Positions 58,083-64,000 of a stretch of DNA of 64,000 nucleotides are shown here, piece by piece; the first letter of the stretch is position 1; each line of letters starts with the position of its first letter. This DNA comes from JANNPJ01 sp965200525 (lineage in GTDB: Bacteria; Actinomycetota; Actinomycetes; Actinomycetales; Kineosporiaceae): NCBI GenBank assembly GCA_965200525.1, contig OZ241368.1, forward strand, positions 3,596,001 through 3,660,000. Direction: 5' to 3'. The position numbers and the translations under genes were made by a program. The notes under the pieces are model-generated. The model did no database searches and was not told where the DNA came from. It saw only the letters and a list, made by a program, of their open reading frames with translations.

Positions 58083-58847
58083 CTAGCGCGGGCCCATCCG
58101 GATCGCGCCGTCCAGCCGGATCGTCTCGCCGTTCAGCATCGGGTTGGCGATGATCTGGGTCACCAGCAGTCCGTACTCGTCCGGGGTGCCCAGCCGCGAC
58201 GGGTGCGGCACCTGGCCACCGAGCGAGACCCGGGCCGCCTCCGGCAGGCCGGCCAGCAGGGGCGTGTCGAACAGTCCGGGGGCGATCGTCATCACCCGGA
58301 TCTTCAGCCCGGCCAGGTCCCGGGCGATCGGCAGGGTCATGCCGACGATGCCGCCCTTGGATGCCGAGTAGGCGGCCTGGCCGATCTGCCCGTCGAAGGC
58401 CGCGATCGAGGCCGTGTTCACGATCACGCCCACCTCGCCGTCCACCTCGGGCGCCGGGGAGATCCGCTCGGCCGCCAGCCGGATCACGTTGAACGTGCCG
58501 ATCAGGTTGACCCGGACCACCCGCTCGAACTCGGCCAGGTCGAACGGGCCCGACTTGCCCAGAGTGCGCTGGGCCGAACCGATTCCGGCGCAGTTGACGG
58601 TGATCCGCAGTTCGCCGTCGAGCTCGCCGGCCCGGTCCAGGGCCGCGCTCACGTCGTCCGGGTCCGTGACGTCGCCGGGGTGGAACAGGATGCGCCCCGC
58701 GGAGCGCGCGGCCACCTCGGCCCCGGCCGAACCGGGCCGGTCCAGGATCACCACCCGCCCGCCGCCGTCGACGATCCGGGTGGCGGCGGCCTGGCCCAGA
58801 CCGGAGGCACCTCCGGTGACCAGCGCGACGGAACGGGTGAGCTGCAC
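58083..58847 (-). CDS. SDR-family 3-hydroxyacyl-CoA dehydrogenase-like protein
   Basis: 254 aa from GTG 58847. NAD-binding TGGASGLGQ, NCAGIGS and the catalytic YxxxK in YSASKGG are present, with Ser in NTASIAAF. The pattern resembles type 2 (HSD17B10-like) 3-hydroxyacyl-CoA dehydrogenases. It is one base from the CoA-transferase stop, so they belong to one operon with the stress-protein gene. Confidence 0.9.
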   Translation of the reverse strand: MQLTRSVALVTGGASGLGQAAATRIVDGGGRVVILDRPGSAGAEVAARSAGRILFHPGDVTDPDDVSAALDRAGELDGELRITVNCAGIGSAQRTLGKSGPFDLAEFERVVRVNLIGTFNVIRLAAERISPAPEVDGEVGVIVNTASIAAFDGQIGQAAYSASKGGIVGMTLPIARDLAGLKIRVMTIAPGLFDTPLLAGLPEAARVSLGGQVPHPSRLGTPDEYGLLVTQIIANPMLNGETIRLDGAIRMGPR

Positions 58848-58848
58848 G

Positions 58849-59921
58849 TCAGGTGGCCTTTCGCGACGGTGGCACCGGCCGGGCGGCCGGCGTGCGGGAG
58901 AAGCGCGGAGCCGGAGCGGCCTGGTGGACGCCGTCCAGCTCGATCAGGGTGCCCCGGGCGGCCAGGTGCGGGTGCGCCGGGGCCTCGGCGAAGGTCAGCA
59001 CCGGGGTGACGCAGGCGTCGGTGCCGGCGAAGACCCGGGCCCACTCGTCCCGGGTCCGGGCGGCGAAGATGGCGGTGAGCCGGCCACGGAGGGCAGGCCA
59101 GCCGACCGGGTCCATCCGGTCCGGGAACTCGGCCTCGGCCAGCTCCAGGCCCGCCAGCAGGGCCGCCCAGAACTGCGGCTCGAGCGCGCCGACGGCCACG
59201 TACCGCCCGTCGGCGCAGGTGTAGGTGTCGTAGAACGGGCAGCCGCCGTCCAGCAGGTTGTGGCCCCGCTCGTCGCTCCAGCCGCCGGCCCCGCGGAACG
59301 ACCAGGTCATCTGGGCCAGCAGGCTCGCGCCGTCCACCATGGCGGCATCGACGACCTGCCCCGCCCCCGAGCGGGTGCGTTCCCAGAGCGCGGCCAGGAT
59401 GCCGACCAGCACCAGCATCGAGCCGCCGCCGAAGTCGCCGACCAGGTTGAGCGGGGGCACCGGGCGGTCCCGGCCCGGCCGATCGCGTGCAGGACGCCGG
59501 TCAGGGCCAGGTAGTTGATGTCGTGCCCGGCGGTACCGGCCAGCGGGCCGTCCTGGCCCCAGCCGGTCATCCGGGCGTAGACCAGGGCCGGGTTGAGGGC
59601 GCGGCACTCGTCCGGTCCGACGCCGAGCCGCTCGGCCACCCCGGGGCGGAATCCCTCCAGCAGGACGTCGGCCTCGGTGACCAGCTCGAGCAGGCGCTCG
59701 CGGCCGGCAGTGGACTTCAGATCGAGGACGAGGTGGCGGCGTCCGCGCAGGAGCTGGTCCTGGGGCCCGTCCGGAGCCGGGGCCGAGCGGTCGATCCGCA
59801 GCACGTCGGCGCCGAGGTCGGCCAGCACCATGGCCGCGTGCGGGGCCGGCCCGAGACCGGCCAGCTCGAGCACCCGCAGGCCGGCCAGGGGCCCGGCCCG
59901 GCGCGGCTCGGCGCCGGTCAG
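58849..59921 (-). pseudogene. CaiB/BaiF-type CoA-transferase with an apparent frameshift
   Basis: The N-terminal part (GPLAGLRVLELAGLGPAPHAAMVLADLGADVLRIDR, through YARMTGWGQDGPLAGTAGHDINYLALTGVLHAIGRAG) is in one frame and the rest (PLNLVGDFGGGSMLVLVGILAALWE to the stop at 58849) in the next. The two frames meet around 59462-59480, in the G/C run near CCGGCCCGG, so one base appears to be missing there. Joined, they give a normal protein of about 355 aa. No ATG or GTG exists for the beginning; CTG at 59921 overlaps the stress-protein stop. It may be a real inactivation or a sequence error. Confidence 0.75.
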
Positions 59922-60361
59922 GGCACGACCGTGATCGGGCAGGTGGCGTTGCGGACCAGGTGCACGGCCAGCGACCCGACGAACCGGTGGCCGGCCTTCT
60001 GGGACGCCCCGACCACGATGGCGTCGGCCTTGCGGGCGGCCGACAGGTCCATCAGCACGCGGTACGGGTTGCCCTCGCGTTCGACGAACTCGACGTCGAT
60101 GTCCACCGCCTCCCGGATCAGCTCCAGGTCGTGGCGCAGCTCGGTGCCGATCTCGTCCTCGGTCTGCTGGATCACGGCCGCCGCGGTGCCGGTACCCATC
60201 GCGGTCAGGGCGCCCAGCTGCCGGACGTAGACGATGACCAACTGGGCGCCGGAACGCCGGGCCAGGCCCACGGCGTAGGCCCGGGCCCGCAGCGAGCTCT
60301 CGGAACCGTCGACGCCGACGAGCATGACAATTCGCTTGCAAGGCACCGGAACGGCAGACAA
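59918..60361 (-). CDS. Universal stress protein family
   Basis: 147 aa. The TTG at 60361 is chosen because AGGAG lies seven bases upstream and it avoids overlapping the next gene; the frame to 60427 would overlap. GVDGSESSLRARAYAVGLARRSGAQLVIVYV is the N-terminal half, ADAIVVGASQKAGHRFVGSLAVHLV the nucleotide-binding end (a degenerate GxxGx9GS), and CPITVV the usual end. Role unknown; possibly stress-linked expression with the acyl-CoA genes. Confidence 0.85.
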   Translation of the reverse strand: MSAVPVPCKRIVMLVGVDGSESSLRARAYAVGLARRSGAQLVIVYVRQLGALTAMGTGTAAAVIQQTEDEIGTELRHDLELIREAVDIDVEFVEREGNPYRVLMDLSAARKADAIVVGASQKAGHRFVGSLAVHLVRNATCPITVVP

Positions 60362-60404
60362 GACCCGTCTCCTCTTCGTGACGACCTCTGAGGAGAACTG
60401 TAGT

Positions 60405-61499
60405 TCAGGCCGATATCTGTGGCTCATCCAGTTCGGGTCCGGCCTGGTCGAGCAGGTAGGGCGGCAGGTGCCGTTCGGGCTTGAACGGCTTGAACCAGTC
60501 GGCGAAGCCCATCGGGGCCGCCCCCAGCGTGGCCAGGAAGTCGGCGTCGTCCTCGATCCCGTCGAGGCTGGCGTCGAACAGCATCTCGTGGTCCGGGTCC
60601 TCGAACAGGGCGGCCTCGACCACCGCGCGCCAGTCGTCCTCCAGGTCGACCTCGGCCAGCTCGAGCTGCACCTCGGCGCCGTTCAGGATGAGCCGCAGCG
60701 CCAGCTCCTCGGCCACACAGCCGAGCGGCTCCCAGCCGGCCGTGAACCGGCGGGTGACGTCGACCATGGCCACGATCAGCTGCTGCGCGAACAGCGTGTC
60801 GTAGCGGTGGGCGTACCGGACCGGCAGTTCGTCCAGCACCAGGAAGGTGTCGTCCTCGGCCTCGCCCACGGTGCTGCCGAACCGCTCCTGGCGCAGCGTG
60901 TCGAGGTCCTCGAACAGGTCGTCGAGCACGATCACGCTGGCCTGGAACAGGGCCCCGGCCACAAAACCGGCCTCGGTCAGGGCAGTGGCCTGCTCCTGCT
61001 CGTCCTCGGCGTGCAGGTTCAGCCGGGTCAGCCAGGAGAGGTCGATCGCCTCGGCCAGGTGCGCGCCGTCCTCCAGGAGCTGGCGGCGCCCCTCCTCGGG
61101 GTCGAACTCCTCCATCAGGTCGAGGTCCTCGGGCTCGTCCTCGTCCGGTACGTCGAGCGTGTCCGAGTCGTCCTCGAGCTCGCCCGAGGGGTTCTCGTCG
61201 GTGACGCTGACCGAGAACGGCCCCCAGCCGGCCACGTCCGGGTCGTCCAGCAGGGCCGCCACGCTGTCGCCGACGAAGCTCAGCACCTCGTTGGAGGCCA
61301 GACCGGGGGCGGCGATGACCAGCCGCACCTCGGTCTCCTCGGCCGAGCCGTTGGTGATGTAGCCCTGCATCGCGATCTCGGCGATGGCCAGGGTCACCGA
61401 CTCCTCGAGCCGGCGCAGCATGCCGTCGCGCTCCAGCGCCGAGGCTCCCGCCATGGCGTTCACCACGATGGTCAGTTCGTCGTCCTCTTCCTCTTCCAC
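60405..61499 (-). CDS. Large acidic protein of unknown function
   Basis: 364 aa from GTG 61499. Very acidic (EEEEDDELTIVV at the start; residues about 105-135 are DDSDTLDVPDEDEPEDLDLMEEF). Predicted soluble and helical, with no membrane segment, signal peptide or catalytic motif. AGALFQASVIVLDDLFEDL and GYITNGSAEETEVRLVIA are the only distinctive parts. I do not recognise the family. It lies between a stress protein and an ABC importer. Confidence 0.75.
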   Translation of the reverse strand: MEEEEDDELTIVVNAMAGASALERDGMLRRLEESVTLAIAEIAMQGYITNGSAEETEVRLVIAAPGLASNEVLSFVGDSVAALLDDPDVAGWGPFSVSVTDENPSGELEDDSDTLDVPDEDEPEDLDLMEEFDPEEGRRQLLEDGAHLAEAIDLSWLTRLNLHAEDEQEQATALTEAGFVAGALFQASVIVLDDLFEDLDTLRQERFGSTVGEAEDDTFLVLDELPVRYAHRYDTLFAQQLIVAMVDVTRRFTAGWEPLGCVAEELALRLILNGAEVQLELAEVDLEDDWRAVVEAALFEDPDHEMLFDASLDGIEDDADFLATLGAAPMGFADWFKPFKPERHLPPYLLDQAGPELDEPQISA

Positions 61500-61525
61500 G
61501 GGGGAAGTCTGCCCTACTGCCGCCC

Positions 61526-62380
61526 CTACTTCACCGAGCCGGCGGTCAGGCCGCCGACCAGATGCTTCTCGATCACCGCGAACAGGACGACGACCGGCAC
61601 GATCGCGATGACGGACGCCGCGAAGAGCTGGTCCCAGTGCTGCTCGTAACCGGTGACGTAGGAGCTGATCCCGACCGTGAGCGGCTTCTTGTCGTCGTCC
61701 TGCATCAGGGTCAGGGCGACGACGTACTCGTTCCAGGCGGCGATGAAGGTGAAGATGGTGGCCGTGACCAGGCCGGGGCGGGTCAGCGGCAGCATGATGT
61801 GCCGCAGCGTGCCGAACCGGCCGCAGCCGTCCAGGTAGGCGGCCTCCTCGACGTCCTTGGGGATCGAGGAGAAGAAGCCCTGCAGGATCCAGACCGCGAA
61901 GGCCAGGTTGAAGGCCGAGTTGGTCAGGATGATGGCCAGGTAGGTGTTGACCAGGTTGAGCTCGAAGAACTCCCGGTAGATGCCGACCACCAGGGAGGTG
62001 GGTGAGAACATCTGGGTGATCAGCACCAGCAGCAGGAAGGCGCCCCGCCCGAAGAACCGGAACCGAGCCGTGAAGTAGGCCGCCGGCACGGCCACCACCA
62101 GCACGATCGCGGTGGAGCTGACCGCCACCAGCAGCGACGTCTTGAGCCAGGCCAGGAACCGGGCGTCCTCGAGGACCGTCCCGAAGGTGGAGAACTGCCA
62201 GGTGCGGGGCAGGAAGGACGGCGGTGACTGCAGCACGTCGCCGCTGGGCCGCAGCGCGTCCAGCAGCATCACCGCGTAGGGCGCCACGAACACCGCCGTG
62301 ATCACCAGGCCGATCGCGGAGAGCAGGTAGGGCCGGATCCGGCGCCGGGTGCTGATCCGATGAACGGTGACGGTGCTCAT
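61526..62380 (-). CDS. Sugar ABC transporter permease (MalG-like)
   Basis: 284 aa from ATG 62380, overlapping the stop of the first permease (ATGA, 62377-62380). Six helices; the EAA loop is KDVEEAAYLDGCGRFGTLRHIMLPLTRPG. AAWNEYVVALTLMQDDDKKPLTVG is the C-terminal MalG-type signature. It is the second permease of a carbohydrate importer; no ATPase is present here, so the system may rely on a shared MsiK-like ATPase. Confidence 0.93.
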   Translation of the reverse strand: MSTVTVHRISTRRRIRPYLLSAIGLVITAVFVAPYAVMLLDALRPSGDVLQSPPSFLPRTWQFSTFGTVLEDARFLAWLKTSLLVAVSSTAIVLVVAVPAAYFTARFRFFGRGAFLLLVLITQMFSPTSLVVGIYREFFELNLVNTYLAIILTNSAFNLAFAVWILQGFFSSIPKDVEEAAYLDGCGRFGTLRHIMLPLTRPGLVTATIFTFIAAWNEYVVALTLMQDDDKKPLTVGISSYVTGYEQHWDQLFAASVIAIVPVVVLFAVIEKHLVGGLTAGSVK

Positions 62381-63363
62381 GCCTGGGTCACCTCCTTCCA
62401 GTTGATCACACGCAGGTAGATCATGACCACGATCAGGATCAGCACCACGTTGAAGATCCCGGCCGCGGCCGACATGCCCACGCTGTGCTCGGCGCTCTTG
62501 AAGGCGAGCTTGTAGCTGAAGGTGATCGACGTGTCGTGGGCGTAGCCGGGGTTGCGGTCGTTGAGCGTGTAGACCACCGGGAACGAGTTGAACACGTAGA
62601 TCAGGTTGAGCACGCTGGCCACCAGGATCGAGGGGCGCAGCAGGGGCAGCGTGATGTGCCGGTAGATCGCGAACGGGCCGGCGCCGTCCACCCGGGCCGC
62701 CTCGTACACGTCCTGGGGGATGGAGTTGAGGCCGGCCAGCAGCACGTAACCGGTGAACGGCAGCGACACGAAGACGCCGACGCCGATCATCGAGGCCATC
62801 GTGAACCGGTCGTCGCCGAGGAAGTCGACCGGCGCGCCGATCACGTGCAGGGCGATCAGCAGCCGGTTCAGGATGCCGTGGTCGTAGTCGAGGATCAGGG
62901 TGAACAGCCGGGCCGTGATCACCAGCGAGGCGGCCCAGGGCACGATGATGGCCCAGCGCATCAGCCGCCGGCCGACGAAGTCCTTGGCCATGAACTGGGC
63001 CAGGCCGAGGCCGATCAGGATGGTCAGCGCGACGACGGCGACCACCCAGATCGCGGTGTTGCGCAGCACCACCCCCAGGGCGGGATGATCGAGCACGGCC
63101 CGGTAGTTGTCGAAACCGGCCGACCCGCGCCGCAATCCGGTGATCGAGTAGTCGCTCAGCGAGGCCCGGACCAGCTCGTAGGCCGGGAAGATGACGACCC
63201 CGAAGATCAGGACGAGGGACGGCGCGAGCCACACCAGGGCGGTGAGCGGGTTGGCCTCACCGGGCCGGGACCGCAACCGCGGCCGCCGGCGGCGGGGGGA
63301 CGGCGGAACGAGCGTGGCCGGCGAACCGGCCACGCTCGCATCGCTTTCCAGCTGAGCGGGCAA
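62377..63363 (-). CDS. Sugar ABC transporter permease (MalF-like)
   Basis: 328 aa from TTG 63363, preceded by GGGAG six bases upstream within the binding-protein end; GTG 63333 is an alternative. A hydrophilic Arg-rich N-terminus (PRRRRPRLRSRPG) is followed by six helices. The EAA loop is QDVYEAARVDGAGPFAIYRHITLPLLRPS. It forms the channel with the MalG-like partner. Confidence 0.9.
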   Translation of the reverse strand: MPAQLESDASVAGSPATLVPPSPRRRRPRLRSRPGEANPLTALVWLAPSLVLIFGVVIFPAYELVRASLSDYSITGLRRGSAGFDNYRAVLDHPALGVVLRNTAIWVVAVVALTILIGLGLAQFMAKDFVGRRLMRWAIIVPWAASLVITARLFTLILDYDHGILNRLLIALHVIGAPVDFLGDDRFTMASMIGVGVFVSLPFTGYVLLAGLNSIPQDVYEAARVDGAGPFAIYRHITLPLLRPSILVASVLNLIYVFNSFPVVYTLNDRNPGYAHDTSITFSYKLAFKSAEHSVGMSAAAGIFNVVLILIVVMIYLRVINWKEVTQA

Positions 63364-63365
63364 GA

Positions 63366-64000
63366 TCAGCTCCCGGACTCGGCTTGCTTCTGCAGGGCGT
63401 CGAGCACGGCCTTCGGGTCGCCCTTGGGCCCGACCGCGGCGCCCAGCGACTGCTGCACGGCCAGCTTGACCTTGTCCCAGCCGGGGTCGTCGGTCGGGGT
63501 CAGGTGCGCGTTGGGCAGGGTGTCGAGGTAGACCTTGAGCTTGGGCTCGTCGGCGAACTGCTTGACCCCGGAGGTGGTCACCGGCAGGAAGCCCTCGGCC
63601 TTGATGAACGTGTTCACCTGGTCGGGCTGGTAGTAGAGGTCGTAGAAGGCCTTGACCGCGGCCTGGTTGCCGGGCTTCTTGAACGCCATCAGGTAGTCGG
63701 TGACGCCGTAGGTCTGGGGCGTACTGCCGTCCTTGGTCGGCATCGGCGCGACGCCGTAGTCGACCTTCTTGTCGGTGTCGAGGGTGGCCGCCAGCGGCGA
63801 GAAGCCCACGACCATGCCGGCCTTGCCCGAGGAGAACAGCGAGAACGCGCCGTCGGTGCGGTTGGTCTTGCCCGGGTTGTTCTGGGTGACCTTGTCGGTG
63901 ACGGCCAGCTTCTTGAGGAAGGTCAGGGTGTCGATGTTCTGCGGCGAGTTGATCGCCCACTTGCCGTCGGTCTTCCAGTCACCGCCGTTGTTCACCAGCC
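63366..64000 (-). CDS. Sugar ABC transporter substrate-binding protein (C-terminal part)
   Basis: The last about 211 residues are in the window; the gene continues beyond the right edge. MNNGGDWKTDGKWAINSPQNIDTLTFLKKL, LFSSGKAGMVVGFSPLAATL, YGVTDYLMAFKK and FLPVTTSGVKQFADEP are typical of SBP_bac_1 family binding proteins. It is presumably a lipoprotein; the signal is outside the window. Ligand unknown. Confidence 0.9.
   Translation of the reverse strand, partial: LVNNGGDWKTDGKWAINSPQNIDTLTFLKKLAVTDKVTQNNPGKTNRTDGAFSLFSSGKAGMVVGFSPLAATLDTDKKVDYGVAPMPTKDGSTPQTYGVTDYLMAFKKPGNQAAVKAFYDLYYQPDQVNTFIKAEGFLPVTTSGVKQFADEPKLKVYLDTLPNAHLTPTDDPGWDKVKLAVQQSLGAAVGPKGDPKAVLDALQKQAESGS

Overview
The window is high-GC, densely coded chromosomal DNA with mostly G/C third codon positions. 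It has many ATGA/GTGA gene overlaps, GTG and TTG starts, an XRE/DUF5753 plus DUF397 pair, a DUF427 protein and a 13E12-type (DUF222) HNH remnant. Together these point to a filamentous or otherwise complex member of the Actinomycetota. A CheA-CheW-MCP-CheY-CheX block implies motility, as in Kineosporiales, Nakamurellales, Sporichthya or Actinoplanes relatives. The genus cannot be fixed from this window. No rRNA, tRNA or CRISPR array was seen.

Layout. 0-9.3 kb: a membrane molybdoenzyme pair, an MFS exporter with a divergent HxlR regulator, a pirin with a divergent MarR regulator, two adjacent Fe(II)/2-oxoglutarate oxygenases and a TDT-family transporter. 9.5-15.5 kb: an MMPL exporter beside a NarL-type two-component pair, a DUF427 protein and a secreted lytic transglycosylase. 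15.5-22.3 kb: another MFS exporter, an aldo/keto reductase, and a four-gene ABC importer (lipoprotein, two permeases, ATPase). 22.3-31.7 kb: SUFU-domain protein coupled to a QueE-like radical SAM enzyme, an SRPBCC-MarR pair with a clear operator, a DEAD-box helicase, a uracil-DNA-glycosylase-like protein, an MctP/DUF3311 monocarboxylate symporter, and an aldo/keto reductase with a MerR regulator.

31.7-40.3 kb is accessory DNA. An IS3-family and an IS256-family element abut to the base. Beyond them lie the XRE/DUF397 pair, an overlapping operon of five small unknown proteins (two with a WPC cysteine motif), two lower-GC orphan genes, a 153-bp elaborate inverted repeat that folds best as a minus-strand RNA, a decayed DUF222/HNH gene, and an 11-copy heptamer repeat.

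40.3-50.7 kb: a membrane protein, an RseB/LolA-like secreted protein coupled to an ABC exporter, a lipase-like hydrolase, and the chemotaxis operon. 50.7-54.9 kb: a TetR-MFS operon with two copies of the same operator, then a secreted tripeptidyl-aminopeptidase-type hydrolase. 54.9-60.4 kb: an acyl-CoA degradation cluster (GntR regulator, acyl-CoA dehydrogenase, thiolase, SDR, and a CoA-transferase carrying an apparent one-base frameshift) plus a universal stress protein. 60.4-64 kb: an acidic orphan protein and a sugar-type ABC importer whose binding protein runs off the window.

Recurring theme: many genes sit next to their own regulator with a visible inverted-repeat operator between them (HxlR-MFS, MarR-pirin, MarR-SRPBCC, TetR-MFS).
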